NCBI RefSeq assembly: GCF_024171695.1
Contig: NZ_JAMTCF010000003.1
Location: 481,548 to 545,547, forward strand
Origin: Actinosynnema pretiosum
GTDB taxonomy: Bacteria > Actinomycetota > Actinomycetes > Mycobacteriales > Pseudonocardiaceae
DNA: 64,000 bases
Direction: 5' to 3'
Part shown: one piece after another, positions 35,357 through 44,561 of the stretch
Layout of the letters: each line of letters starts with the position of its first letter
Position numbering within the stretch: position 1 is the stretch's first letter
Notes under the pieces: generated by a model
What the model was told of the DNA's origin: nothing
The model's input: the letters and a program-made list of their open reading frames with translations, nothing else
Database searches by the model: none
Program-made: the position numbers and the translations under genes

Positions 35357-36156
35357 GCGTGTTCTCGTTCAGCCTGTCCCACGCCGCAGCCGACATCCTC
35401 TGGGAGGACCTCGACCTCGGTAGCCGTCCCTTCCCCCTCGAGTTCCCCTACTTCGGGGACACGATGGACCAGCGCGAGGGCATCCGGCGCGCGGTCCACC
35501 GGGATCTCGAGTCGCGCGGCCTCGCCCGGCGGGGCCGCGTGGTGCCCGAGGTCGAGGAGGCTCTCAAACTGGTGGTGCGCGGTGACTACCAGGTGGACGC
35601 GTTCGCGGGTCTCGACCCGCGTAACTACGACCACCAGCTCCTGGCGCGCGGTGGCGCGGCGCGGGACGTGGCGGCGCTCGCCGTCATGGACGACCGGCAG
35701 ATCAAGGTGGACCTGATCCGCGCTCCCGCGCTGCTGCACGCCCTCGTCTCGCTGGTGCCCCCGGCCCCGCCGGGGCCGGGGCACTCGGTCACCGTTCCAC
35801 TCCCGCAGCAGCCCGAGGCGAAGCCCGTCCAGCGGCGGGAAGAGGACTACGACAGCGCCACCTTCACCAGGGCGGTCGCTTCCCGCGCGGGCGGCAATCC
35901 GCAGATGCGGTTGCTGGAATCGCTGTTCTCCCGCCCCCGGTTGCGCGTCGGGCGGTACGGGCTCGCGGTCCGAGGCCGCAACGGCAAGCCGGTCAAGGCG
36001 CCCGAGGTGTCCTGGTTCGACACCGACCAGGGCCGCTACATGATGCAGAGCAGGCCCGGCCAGGACGGCCAGCGCTGGATGACGGCCGCGCCCGCCGACA
36101 GCGGCCGGATCGCCATGCAGCTCGGCCAGGACCTCAACTTCCTGCTCAACAGCTGA
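35353..36156 (+). CDS. EspG-family ESX secretion-associated chaperone
   Basis: This 267-aa protein has the EspG-like N-terminus FSFSLSHAAADILWEDLDLG followed by a mixed alpha/beta body ending MQLGQDLNFLLNS. EspG proteins bind PPE tips in the cytoplasm and escort them to the type VII system. The GTG start overlaps the stop of the PPE-like gene by four bases. It is convergent with phoU across a strong hairpin. Confidence 0.88.
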   Translation: MSVFSFSLSHAAADILWEDLDLGSRPFPLEFPYFGDTMDQREGIRRAVHRDLESRGLARRGRVVPEVEEALKLVVRGDYQVDAFAGLDPRNYDHQLLARGGAARDVAALAVMDDRQIKVDLIRAPALLHALVSLVPPAPPGPGHSVTVPLPQQPEAKPVQRREEDYDSATFTRAVASRAGGNPQMRLLESLFSRPRLRVGRYGLAVRGRNGKPVKAPEVSWFDTDQGRYMMQSRPGQDGQRWMTAAPADSGRIAMQLGQDLNFLLNS

Positions 36157-36169
36157 CCCCGCGCAACGC

Positions 36170-36208
36170 GGAGGGGGCGGGTCCGCGCGCCGCGGACCTG
36201 CCCCCTCC
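36170..36208. terminator. Bidirectional terminator between espG-like gene and phoU
   Basis: A stem of about 18 pairs with one G-T wobble (GGAGGGGGC...GCCCCCTCC outer arm) closes a CGC loop between two convergent genes. Confidence 0.85.
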
Positions 36209-36216
36209 GTCGTCGA

Positions 36217-36879
36217 TCAGGCCTCTTCGTCGCCGTATCCGGGCATCTTGCCCGTCACCACGAACACGGTCCGCTTCGCGACCGACACCGCGTGGTCCGC
36301 GAACCGCTCGTAGAAGCGGCCCAGCAGGGTGGTGTCCACGGCGGACGGCACGCCGTGCGGCCACTCCTTGTCCATGATCACCGTGAACAGGTGGCGGTGC
36401 AGGTCGTCCATCGCGTCGTCCGCCTCCTCCAGGGACCTGGCGCGCGCCACGTCCTGGGTGCGGATGATGTCCGTCGCCTCCGTCGCCAGCTCGACCGCGA
36501 TGCGGCCCATCTCGGCGAAGTAGGGGGCGACCGGCTCGGCCAGCACGTGGTTCGGGTGCCTGCGCCGCGCGGCCTTCGCCACGTGCAGCGCCAGGTCGCC
36601 CATCCGCTCCACGCTCTCCGCGGCGTGGATGACCGCGAGCACCGTGCGCAGGTCGGTCGCGACGGGGGCCTGGAGCGCGAGCAGGGCGTAGGCCTGCTCC
36701 TCGATGCCCGCGCGCACCTCGTCGATCTTGGCGTCGTCGCTGATCACCTGCTCGGCGACGCCCAGGTCGGCCTCCAGCAGGGCCTTCGTGGCCAGCTCCA
36801 TCGCCTTGCCGGACATCGCACACATGTCGGCCAGTCGCTCCGCGAGCTGTCCGAGCTGGTCTTGGTAGGCCTCACGCAT
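36217..36879 (-). CDS. phoU: Phosphate-signalling regulator PhoU
   Basis: This 220-aa all-helical protein has two PhoU repeats, each with the metal-binding E/DxxxD motif ([12 protein letters not shown] and [13 protein letters not shown]). PhoU links the Pst transporter to the PhoR/PhoP two-component system and dampens the phosphate-starvation response. It is separated from pstSCAB by the PPE-like/EspG pair and transcribed in the opposite direction. A palindrome (CCCCGGT-GA-ACCGGGG) lies about 40 bases upstream of its start. Confidence 0.95.
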   Translation of the reverse strand: MREAYQDQLGQLAERLADMCAMSGKAMELATKALLEADLGVAEQVISDDAKIDEVRAGIEEQAYALLALQAPVATDLRTVLAVIHAAESVERMGDLALHVAKAARRRHPNHVLAEPVAPYFAEMGRIAVELATEATDIIRTQDVARARSLEEADDAMDDLHRHLFTVIMDKEWPHGVPSAVDTTLLGRFYERFADHAVSVAKRTVFVVTGKMPGYGDEEA

Positions 36880-36918
36880 GTCCCAAGCCTAGGGCCCCCT
36901 GATCGCGCGGGCGACATT

Positions 36919-36934
36919 CCCCGGTGAACCGGGG
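36919..36934. promoter_or_regulatory. Palindrome upstream of phoU
   Basis: CCCCGGT-GA-ACCGGGG is a perfect inverted repeat about 40 bases upstream of the phoU ATG. It could be an operator or a small hairpin; no matching regulator is known to me. Confidence 0.4.
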
Positions 36935-36957
36935 ATGAACCCGTGGCGACCAGATGA

Positions 36958-37014
36958 TCGGCGCCACCCGTCGGGAGCTGCGAGAACGGCAGAACTCCCG
37001 AGAGGTGGCGCCGA
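36958..37014 (-). terminator. Long hairpin at the end of the LCP gene
   Basis: Two 20-base arms (starting TCGGCGCCACC on the left, ending GGTGGCGCCGA on the right) pair with two mismatches around a 17-base loop, beginning 13 bases after the stop of the minus-strand LCP gene. It is a likely terminator. Confidence 0.7.
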
Positions 37015-37026
37015 GTGGTCAGCCGG

Positions 37027-40000
37027 TCACGCGCAGGGGTCGACGGCCGCGTTCACCACGGGCAAATCCCCGGTGCCCGAGCCGCTGTCGGCGGAGACGC
37101 CGCCGCTCTGGCCCGCCTGGGGCTTCTCGACCGCGCCCTCCCAGCCGGAGCCCATCATCAGCGCCACGGCGCCGCCCATGCTCTCGTCGACCTGGAGCTC
37201 CGCGTCCGGGACAGCGGCCCGCAGGGTCGCCGCGGCGTTCTCGTTGCCGGTGGCGTAGCGGATGAACGTCCTGGTGGACGGCTGGTCGGCGACACCGATG
37301 TAGGCGACCTTGAAGCCGACCTCTTCCAGCTTGGTCTTGGTGTTCTTCGGGGCGTAGCCGCCCGAGGTCTGGTTGAAGACCTGGACCCGCACGCTGCCGG
37401 GGTCGAGCACGGTGCCGGGCTGCTTCTCGGCCTTCTTCTCGGTGGTCCCGCCCTCGCTGGGGGACTCGCCGGGCAGCGGGGTGCCGTCGATGACCGCCTG
37501 GAAGAGCGCCTTGGTCTCGTCCTCCTGCAGGACCTCGAAGTTGTCGTCGTTGCTCGGGGTCGGGCCCTCGTCGGTGCTGTGGGGGACGGTCACGAAGCTG
37601 ACCCGCCCGGCGTCCAGCCCCTGCAGGGACTGGGCGAGCGTCAGCATGGAGTCCACGCCGATGTTCTGACCCGCGGTGGAGGACGCGAAGGCGTTGAGGA
37701 AGCCGTTGAGCTTGGTCGGGCTGAGCAGCAGCTCGCTCGACATGGCCTTGCGCAGCAGCGCGGACAGGAACTGCTGCTGCCGCTTGATCCGGTCGTAGTC
37801 GCCGAACTCCTCGGTCTTGACCTTGCGGGCGCGGACGTAGTCCAGCGCCTTCTGACCGTTGATGTCGTACTTGCCGGGCTTGTCGAAGATCATGCCCAGC
37901 TCGCCGTCGTCCATGACCGAGGGCACGCACACGCCCACGGTCCCGACGGCGTCGACCATGCCCTTGAAGCCGTTGAAGTCGACGCTGACGAAGCGGTTGA
38001 TGTCCAGCCCGCTCAGCTGGGTCATGAACTTGCTGACGCACTGCGGGCCGCCGGTGGCGTAGACCTCGTTGGCCTTCACGCCCTCCGCCTCGGGCAGCAC
38101 CTTGTCCGAGTAGGTGTCGCTGGCCGAGTCCCAGCTGTTGCACGCGGGCCGCGTGACCTGGAGGTCACGCGGCATCGACACCACCACCATGCGCTTCCGG
38201 TCGGCCGGGACGTGCGCGATCATCATCACGTCCGACCGGGCGCCGACGACCTCGCTGGTGTCGCCGACGCCGTCCGAGTCCTTCGCACCCGCACGTGTGT
38301 CCGAGCCGATGATGAGGAAGTTCTCGTCGCCGAGCTGCTTCTCCGCCTCGTGCACGGCCGCCGAGTTCTGGCCGAGCGCGTCGATCCGGGTGATCTTGCT
38401 GTCGAAGTGCAGCATCGCGCCCCAGCCGATGCCGCTGGCCAGGAACACCACCACCGCCGAGGTCAGCGAGATCGCCTTGATGATCCGGACGATCTTGCTC
38501 TGCTTGGCGGTCCGCCCCTTGCGGCCCTTGCCCTTCCCCTTGCCGCCGCTGTCGGCGTCCGGGTCGTCGGGGTCCTCGGGGTCGACCGGCTCGGCGTACT
38601 CCGTGGCGTCCTCGTCGACCTCGGACTTCCACGGCATCAGCTTCTGCCTGCGCTCCTTGCGCTGGCGCTCCTGCTCGGCGAGCTCGTCGTGGACGGCGGA
38701 GAAGCGGGCGAGGGTGTGGTCGACCTCGCGCAGCTTCTTGATGTCGTCGCTGATGGCCTCCATCTCGGTGGTGAGGCTCGCCGGGTCGATCTGCTCCCTC
38801 GGCTCGGGGCCTCCCGGACCGGGCGGAGGACCGCCGAGCGCGGGCACGCCGGGGGGCGGGAGCGGCAGCGCGTCCTCGTTGTCCTCGGCGAACCGGCTGG
38901 GGGGACCGTCGTGCGGGCCCTGCCTGCCGCTCTCGGGCGCGAGCCTGCGCGGACCCCGGCCCGCGTCGCCGTCGGCGAAGCTCTCGGCGCGCGCCTGGCG
39001 GTCGTCGCCGGGCGGGACGGGCCTCGGCCGCATCCCGGTGCCCTCGGGACCCCTGCCCTCGGGACCCCTGCCCTCGGGACCCATCGGGCCGTCGCCGGGG
39101 GCGAGCCTGCGCGGGCCGTCCTCGGGCAGGCCGGGGCCGTCGCCGGGGATCGGGCGGGGACGCATCCCGGTGCCCTCCGGACCCCGGCGGGGCCCGTCCT
39201 CGGGCAGGCCGCGGAAGCCGTCCTCGAAGTCCTCGCCGGGCATCGGGCGCGGCATCCGGGTGCTGCTGCCCTCCGGACCGGGACGGCGCGGACCACCGGG
39301 CGGGCCGGGCGGCGGGCCGTCGTGGCCCGCCAGCCTGGCCGGGCCGTCGCCGGGGACCGGCCGGGGCCGCGTGCCGGTGCCCTCGGGGCCCCTGCGGGGG
39401 CCGTCCTCGGGGATCGGGCGCGGCATCCGGGTGCTGCTGCCGTCCGGCGGGACCGGGCGGGACCGGGGACCGGGGCCGTCCGGGCCGGGGCCCATCGGAC
39501 CGCCGTCGCCCGGCATCGGGCGCGGGCGGACGCCGGTGCCCTCCTGCCCCCTGCGCGGGCCGTCCTCGGGCAGGCCGGGGCCGTCGCCGGGGATCGGGCG
39601 GGGGCGCATCCCGGTGCCGTCGGGACCCCGGCGGGGCCCGTCCTCGGGCAGACCGGGCGGACGGCCGTCGAAGCCGTCGCCGGGCATCGGGCGCGGGCGG
39701 GAGCCCGTGCCGTCGGGACCGTCCGGTCCCGGCATCCCCGGACCGTCGCCGGGCATCGGCCTCGGGCGCGTCCCGGTGCCGTCGGGACCGGGCCTGCGCG
39801 GACCGCGCGGACCGTCGCCGAGCTCGGGACCGGGGCGGCGCGGGCCGTCGACCGGACCGTCGGGGCCCGGCCTGCGGGGACCGTCCTGGGGACCGCGCGG
39901 ACCGCCGTCGACCTCGGGGCGCGCGCGGCGACCGGTGGCGTCGGGGCCCTGCGGGCCCGCGTCCGGCCTGGCCCTGCGGCCGGTGGCGTCGGGACCGGGA

Positions 40001-41118
40001 CCGCGCTGGCCCCGGCCGTCGGCCTCGGCGCCGTGCGGCGGGAGCGACCTGCGGCCGGTCGGCTCACCGGGCGAGAGCCTGGACAGCCGCGCCGCGGACT
40101 CCTCGGCGGGCGCGTCGGCGACCTCGTCGCCCCGCGCGTCCGGCCTGCGCCGGTCGGCGGCCTGCGGCCACGGGGCCTCGTCGGTGAAGGAGCGGCCCCT
40201 GCGGGCGGCGGGCTCGTGGCGCCCGCCCTCCTCGGCGAAGCCGTCCTCGGGCGCGGTCGCCCTGGACCGCCGCCCAGCCCCCTCACCGGGAGCCTGGCGG
40301 CTTCGGGGGCCGGGCTCCTCCTGGTGGGCCGGGACGCCCTCCTCGGGGGCGGAACGCCTGCCTGAGGGCGCGGGCTCGTCGTGACGCGCGCGCCTGCTCG
40401 CGCGCGAGACGCCTTCGGGCGCGGCGGCCTCGCGGTCGGCCTCCGGAGCGGCGCGCCGACCGGTCTGGGGCTCCTCCGGCGCCGCGCGGCGCCCGGAGGG
40501 GGCCTCGTCGTGCCGGGCGCGCCGACCACCGGCGGCCTCGACCGCCGGGTCCGGCTCGCCGTGCACGGGTGCGGCGTACCGCGTCTCCTCCTCGTGCGCG
40601 GACGGCTCCGGCCTCGCCCTGCGGCCCGCGCGCGGACCGGCCTCACCCGAGTGGACGGGTGCGGCGGAGTGGGACGGCCCCTGGCCGTCGTCCTCGGGCT
40701 CGTGGGCCGCCCTGCGGCGGCCCTGCGGCGGCTCCTGCGCTGGTCGGTGCGCGTGGTCGCCCTGCTGGCGACCGCTCTCCGGGCCCTGCGGCTCGGATCT
40801 GTGGGCGGGTGGCTCCGGCGCGGCGCGGCGACCGGACGGTTCCGGTGCGGCGCCGCGCTGCGGACCGGAGTCCGACTGGCCCGGCGGGATGGGACGCGGG
40901 ATGTTCGTGCGGCTGTGCTGTTCCAGCAGATCCGACACGCTCAGACCGCCGCTGCCCTCCATCGACCTGCGGCGACGCCCGGTCGGCTGGTCATCCTGCG
41001 GGGCCTGGTCGCCTCCGGGTCCGGTGCCGCCACGGCGGGGCTCGTCGGGCACCCGGTCTCCCTTCAGCAATTGGTCATCGGTCAGGTCGTCATCACGAGT
41101 TGACGACAGCAAGGACAC
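37027..41118 (-). CDS. LytR-CpsA-Psr (LCP) protein with a giant disordered cytoplasmic region
   Basis: This 1363-aa protein is far longer than the usual 300-500 aa. About 750 residues of Pro/Gly/Arg-rich disorder come first, including many near-identical GPRRGPEGTGMRPRPIPGD-type repeats (about 39000-39960). A charged coiled-coil (EISDDIKKLREVDHTLARF-like) and one membrane helix near residue 880 follow. The extracellular LCP domain has LIIGSDTRAG and SMPRDLQV, and Arg-rich YVRARKVK. A LytR_C domain is near residues 1235-1330. LCP enzymes attach glycopolymers to peptidoglycan. The GTG start follows CAGGTG. Confidence 0.92.
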   Translation of the reverse strand: MSLLSSTRDDDLTDDQLLKGDRVPDEPRRGGTGPGGDQAPQDDQPTGRRRRSMEGSGGLSVSDLLEQHSRTNIPRPIPPGQSDSGPQRGAAPEPSGRRAAPEPPAHRSEPQGPESGRQQGDHAHRPAQEPPQGRRRAAHEPEDDGQGPSHSAAPVHSGEAGPRAGRRARPEPSAHEEETRYAAPVHGEPDPAVEAAGGRRARHDEAPSGRRAAPEEPQTGRRAAPEADREAAAPEGVSRASRRARHDEPAPSGRRSAPEEGVPAHQEEPGPRSRQAPGEGAGRRSRATAPEDGFAEEGGRHEPAARRGRSFTDEAPWPQAADRRRPDARGDEVADAPAEESAARLSRLSPGEPTGRRSLPPHGAEADGRGQRGPGPDATGRRARPDAGPQGPDATGRRARPEVDGGPRGPQDGPRRPGPDGPVDGPRRPGPELGDGPRGPRRPGPDGTGTRPRPMPGDGPGMPGPDGPDGTGSRPRPMPGDGFDGRPPGLPEDGPRRGPDGTGMRPRPIPGDGPGLPEDGPRRGQEGTGVRPRPMPGDGGPMGPGPDGPGPRSRPVPPDGSSTRMPRPIPEDGPRRGPEGTGTRPRPVPGDGPARLAGHDGPPPGPPGGPRRPGPEGSSTRMPRPMPGEDFEDGFRGLPEDGPRRGPEGTGMRPRPIPGDGPGLPEDGPRRLAPGDGPMGPEGRGPEGRGPEGTGMRPRPVPPGDDRQARAESFADGDAGRGPRRLAPESGRQGPHDGPPSRFAEDNEDALPLPPPGVPALGGPPPGPGGPEPREQIDPASLTTEMEAISDDIKKLREVDHTLARFSAVHDELAEQERQRKERRQKLMPWKSEVDEDATEYAEPVDPEDPDDPDADSGGKGKGKGRKGRTAKQSKIVRIIKAISLTSAVVVFLASGIGWGAMLHFDSKITRIDALGQNSAAVHEAEKQLGDENFLIIGSDTRAGAKDSDGVGDTSEVVGARSDVMMIAHVPADRKRMVVVSMPRDLQVTRPACNSWDSASDTYSDKVLPEAEGVKANEVYATGGPQCVSKFMTQLSGLDINRFVSVDFNGFKGMVDAVGTVGVCVPSVMDDGELGMIFDKPGKYDINGQKALDYVRARKVKTEEFGDYDRIKRQQQFLSALLRKAMSSELLLSPTKLNGFLNAFASSTAGQNIGVDSMLTLAQSLQGLDAGRVSFVTVPHSTDEGPTPSNDDNFEVLQEDETKALFQAVIDGTPLPGESPSEGGTTEKKAEKQPGTVLDPGSVRVQVFNQTSGGYAPKNTKTKLEEVGFKVAYIGVADQPSTRTFIRYATGNENAAATLRAAVPDAELQVDESMGGAVALMMGSGWEGAVEKPQAGQSGGVSADSGSGTGDLPVVNAAVDPCA
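39000..39960 (-). repeat. Coding repeat array in the LCP gene
   Basis: Units of roughly 60-110 bases share blocks such as CGTCGCCGGGGATCGGGCG and GGGCCGTCCTCGGGCAGGCC and recur about ten times. On the minus strand they encode Gly-Pro-Arg-rich peptides. Unit lengths vary, as expected for slippage or recombination inside a disordered protein region. Confidence 0.85.
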
Positions 41119-41264
41119 GGTGAAAGCACCTGCGGCGTGTCACTTGCGCACGCGATACTACGGACGCCCGCCAATTCTGACGACCACTCCCGGTGATAGA
41201 GGGGTGGGGGGTGGTCGGATACGCGCAGCAGGTTACGCCCGAACGGGTGAGTTGGGTGCGCGTT

Positions 41265-42122
41265 TCAGTAACCGGACACCCTCGGTTCAGTGATTCCGCG
41301 TCGCCCAGAAGCAGCACCGGCCAACCGAACGCGTCCGCCCTCCCGGTAGGCGACTGCGTTCCGTCCCGATTGCTTCGCCGTGTAGAGGAGGCTGTCGGCG
41401 CGCAACAACTGCTGCTCCGGGGCCACCGGTGGGCGGGAGGGCGTCTCGGCGGCCGGGGGTTCGTACGCCAGGCCGATGCTGACAGTCACCCTCAGGCCGG
41501 GAGCGAGCGAGGCCCAGGCGTGACGCTCGACACGCATCCTGGCCGCTTCGGTGATCTGGATCGCACTCGCGACGTCCACGTCGGGCAGCACGATGACGAA
41601 CTCCTCGCCCCCGTAGCGGGCGCAGAACCCCTGCTCCGGCAGCTCCGCCTGGAGCAACTCCACCACCCGCTGGAGCACCCGGTCGCCCAGCAGGTGCCCG
41701 AACGTGTCGTTCACCTGCTTGAACCAGTCGAGGTCGATCAGCGCGATGGCCAGCCCGCCGGTCGTGGCGCCCCGCTCGGCGACCAGCGACACCAGGCGCT
41801 CGTCCAGGTAGCGGCGGTTGTAGCTGTCGGTCAGGCTGTCCCGCAGGCTCTGCTCGCGGGCCTCGGCGTGCTCCCTGCGCAGCCGGTCCACCTCGCGGCG
41901 CAGCTGCTCCGGCACCTTCGGCTGCTCCTCGCGCCCCGCGTGGACCAGGTCGAACGCCGAGCGCAGGTGCTGGTAGGCCTGCCGCCACTGGCCCCTGGAG
42001 GCGAGCAGTGTCGCGATCGACTCGTGCAGCTGCACCAGCCCGGTGCCCTCGGAAGCGGGCGCGGGCGCCTCGGGGCCGCCCTCCCGATCGGGATCGGCGA
42101 CCTCGGGCCGCAGTGCGGTCAT
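41265..42122 (-). CDS. Diguanylate cyclase (GGDEF) with an N-terminal helical region
   Basis: This 285-aa protein has a helical, possibly TPR-like N-terminus (HESIATLLASRGQWRQAYQH) and then a GGDEF domain: DSLTDSYNRRYLDERL, metal-binding LIDLDWFKQVND and the active-site loop GGEEF at residues 171-175. The product-inhibition I-site (RxxD nine residues earlier) is absent, so feedback by c-di-GMP is not expected. No membrane segment is seen. ATG at 42122 has a GAGGAGG ribosome-binding site and is preferred over the longer frame. Its product could act on RsiG. Confidence 0.93.
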   Translation of the reverse strand: MTALRPEVADPDREGGPEAPAPASEGTGLVQLHESIATLLASRGQWRQAYQHLRSAFDLVHAGREEQPKVPEQLRREVDRLRREHAEAREQSLRDSLTDSYNRRYLDERLVSLVAERGATTGGLAIALIDLDWFKQVNDTFGHLLGDRVLQRVVELLQAELPEQGFCARYGGEEFVIVLPDVDVASAIQITEAARMRVERHAWASLAPGLRVTVSIGLAYEPPAAETPSRPPVAPEQQLLRADSLLYTAKQSGRNAVAYREGGRVRLAGAASGRRGITEPRVSGY

Positions 42123-42269
42123 CGTGCTCACCTCCTCACTTGCCAAGGTGTCGTCTCCTAGGAGGCGGCTCTTGAGCGAGCGGGACACGTCAGAGGTTGA
42201 TTTCCCTCTACCGGTTGACCGTGCACTGCTCCGAACCGGTGACGTTTCCGGTCGGTCAGCGGAAAACCG

Positions 42270-42728
42270 TCACGCGGCGCACGGTGCGAAGCCGTAGGCG
42301 CGCCCGTTCAGCAGCACGACGTGCTGCGAGCCGATCTGCGAGCCGACCTCCACGCCGTCCCGGTGCACCGTGATCGTCACGGCCACGACCAGCACGACAC
42401 CGCGCGGGTGCGCCTCGTCGCCGCTCGCGGGCGACCACTGGTTGTCCAGCCGCAACGTGCCCATCGCCGGGCGGAAGGTGATCGTCCCGGACGGCGGTCG
42501 GCAGCCCGAGTCCCGGTAGTCCGGGTGCTGGGTCTCCTCCAGCAGCGCGTGCTGCTTCTCCAGCCCCTGCTCGCCCGCCGAGTTCAGGTCGTCGAAGTAG
42601 TTCCGCACCAGGCCCCGGTCCGAGTCGGTCAGCCGGATCGGCACCGCCGTCCCCGCGACCGCGCCGGAGCACCCCGTCACCAGCAGCGCCCCGACCAGCA
42701 GCGCCGCGCCGCGCGCCAGCTCAGCCAC
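42270..42728 (-). CDS. Small secreted lipoprotein of unknown function
   Basis: This 152-aa protein has a signal peptide ending in the lipobox LVTGC (Cys20), then a predicted small beta-rich domain (YFDDLNSAGEQGLEKQ; GVVLVVAVTITVHRDG) and a C-terminal Cys. It resembles actinobacterial lipoproteins without assigned roles. The GTG start overlaps the end of dusB by 8 bases. Confidence 0.75.
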   Translation of the reverse strand: MAELARGAALLVGALLVTGCSGAVAGTAVPIRLTDSDRGLVRNYFDDLNSAGEQGLEKQHALLEETQHPDYRDSGCRPPSGTITFRPAMGTLRLDNQWSPASGDEAHPRGVVLVVAVTITVHRDGVEVGSQIGSQHVVLLNGRAYGFAPCAA

Positions 42729-43857
42729 CCGAGTGCATCTCCTCGGCCTCGGGCACCGCCGCGTCCTCGGGGTCGTCCAGCCAGCCCTCCGGGAGAATCA
42801 CCCGGGCGGGGGAACCCTGTCGGCCGCGCGGGCCGTCCGCGTCGGAGGGGTACTCGGCGGTCCGGTCGAGCTGGCCGACCAGGTCCTGGAGCTCGGCCAG
42901 CGTGCTGACCATCGCCAGCGACCGGCGCAGGTCGCCGCCGACCGGGAAGCCCTTCAGGTACCAGGCCATGTGCTTGCGCAGGTCGCGGACGCCCTTCTCC
43001 TCGCCGAGGTAGTCGGCCAGGAGCGCGCCGTGCCGCCAGAGGATGTCGGCGACCTTGCCCAGCGTCGGCGGCGCGGGCAGCGGCTCGCCCCGGAAGGCGG
43101 CCTGCAGCTCGCCGAACAGCCACGGCCTGCCCAGGCAGCCCCGGCCCACCACGACCCCGTCGCAGCCGGTGCGGGCGACCATGTCGAGCGCGTCCTGGGC
43201 GCTGAAGACGTCGCCGTTGCCCAGCACCGGGATGGAGGTCACCGCCTCCTTCAGCCGGGCGATGGCCGACCAGTCGGCGGTGCCGGAGTAGCGCTGGGCG
43301 GCGGTGCGGGCGTGCAGCGCCACGGCCTGCGCGCCCTCGTCCTCGGCGATGCGGCCCGCGTCGAGGTAGGTGAGGTGCTCGTCGTCGATGCCGATCCGGA
43401 ACTTCACGGTCACCGGCACACCCGCGGGCTCGGCGGCGCGCACGGCGGCCCGCACGATCTCCCGGAACAGCTTCCGCTTGTACGGCAGCGCCGCCCCGCC
43501 GCCCTTGCGGGTGACCTTGGGGACGGGGCAGCCGAAGTTCATGTCGATGTGGTCGGCCCGGTCCTCGCCGGTGATCAGCTTGACGGCCTCGGACATGGAC
43601 ACCGGGTCGACGCTGTAGAGCTGCATCGAGCGGGGGTGCTCGTCGGGGCCGAAGGCCAGCATCTCCATGGTCTTGGAGTCGCGCTCCACCACGGCGCGGG
43701 CGGTGATCATCTCGCAGACGTAGAGCGAGCCGGGGCTCCCGAACTCCCGGCACAGCTGCCGGAAGGCGATGTTCGTGATGCCCGCCATCGGGGCGAGCAC
43801 GACGGCCGGGTCGACCGAGTACCGGCCGATCTTCAGCGAGGGAGGGGGAGCTGCCAC
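42721..43857 (-). CDS. dusB: tRNA-dihydrouridine synthase (DusB type)
   Basis: This 378-aa FMN enzyme has the N-terminal VVLAPMAGITNIAFRQLC, the catalytic Cys110 in DMNFGCPVPKVTRKGGGAAL, and the FMN phosphate site GNGDVFSAQDAL with VVVGRGCLGRPWLF. It reduces specific uridines in tRNA. The GTG start at 43857 begins the homologous region; the upstream extension of the frame is not conserved-looking. It is divergent from the TetR gene. Confidence 0.93.
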   Translation of the reverse strand: MAAPPPSLKIGRYSVDPAVVLAPMAGITNIAFRQLCREFGSPGSLYVCEMITARAVVERDSKTMEMLAFGPDEHPRSMQLYSVDPVSMSEAVKLITGEDRADHIDMNFGCPVPKVTRKGGGAALPYKRKLFREIVRAAVRAAEPAGVPVTVKFRIGIDDEHLTYLDAGRIAEDEGAQAVALHARTAAQRYSGTADWSAIARLKEAVTSIPVLGNGDVFSAQDALDMVARTGCDGVVVGRGCLGRPWLFGELQAAFRGEPLPAPPTLGKVADILWRHGALLADYLGEEKGVRDLRKHMAWYLKGFPVGGDLRRSLAMVSTLAELQDLVGQLDRTAEYPSDADGPRGRQGSPARVILPEGWLDDPEDAAVPEAEEMHSGG

Positions 43858-43964
43858 GCGGACCAGGCTAGTCGCAGCCGGGGCCCGCGCCCGCCGTTCC
43901 GGCGCTTTCCGGCTCCCGTCCCGCGACCGGAGGGAGGCCGGTGGCCGCTGGTTACAGTCGTCCG

Positions 43965-44501
43965 GTGGCGACGTCACCCGATCAGCGGCGAGAGCGCTAC
44001 ATGCGCGCGGCGGTGTCCTGCTTCGCCCGGTACGGCTACCGGCGCACGTCGATGGACGCGATCGCCGCCGCCGCGGACGTCTCCCGGCCCGCGCTGTACC
44101 AGTACTACCGGGGCAAGGAGGAGATCTTCCGGGAGGCCGTGGGGTGGGCGCTGGAGGGTTTCCTGGAGCGGGTCGAGGTCGCGGCGCGGGGGCCCGGCGG
44201 GGTGGCCGAGCGGCTGACCGCCGTGCTCGGGCTGGTGCTGCGGATGCACGCGGGCGAGGTGTTCCAGGCGGAGCTGATCGACGAGACGCAGCAGCGGGCG
44301 GTCGAGCAGTGGACGCGCTTCGAGCGGCGGATGGTCGAGGTGCTGGAGGGCGTGCTGGGGCCGTGCGCCGGGGCGGACGAGGTGGCCGGGGTGCTGTTCT
44401 ACGGGGTCAAGGGCATCACGCTGCACCTGGGCGGCGTCGAGCGCCAGGAGGTGCTCCTGCGCCGTCTGGTGGAGTTGACCGTTCGGGGGCTGACAACCTG
44501 A
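43965..44501 (+). CDS. TetR-family transcriptional regulator
   Basis: This 178-aa protein has the TetR helix-turn-helix at residues about 15-50 (CFARYGYRRTSMDAIAAAAD, then VSRPALYQYYRGKEEIF) and a variable ligand domain. It lies immediately upstream of the DUF4334 and alcohol dehydrogenase genes on the same strand, so it probably controls them and itself in response to an unknown small molecule. GTG at 43965 begins the conserved N-terminus. Confidence 0.88.
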   Translation: MATSPDQRRERYMRAAVSCFARYGYRRTSMDAIAAAADVSRPALYQYYRGKEEIFREAVGWALEGFLERVEVAARGPGGVAERLTAVLGLVLRMHAGEVFQAELIDETQQRAVEQWTRFERRMVEVLEGVLGPCAGADEVAGVLFYGVKGITLHLGGVERQEVLLRRLVELTVRGLTT

Positions 44502-44561
44502 CATTTCGGCTCTACTTTGTCAGGTCTGTGACCTGATGCCCGTCACCCAGGAGGTTCCCCG

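Noticed and set aside
39000..39960. Repeats that at first glance could be a CRISPR-like array
   Set aside because: Unit lengths vary, there are no unique constant-length spacers, no cas genes are nearby, and the repeats stay in one reading frame.
38114..40384. Long plus-strand frames opposite the LCP gene, Pro/Gly/Ser-rich
   Set aside because: They arise from the repetitive GC-rich coding DNA of the LCP gene; the minus strand has the recognisable LCP and LytR_C domains.
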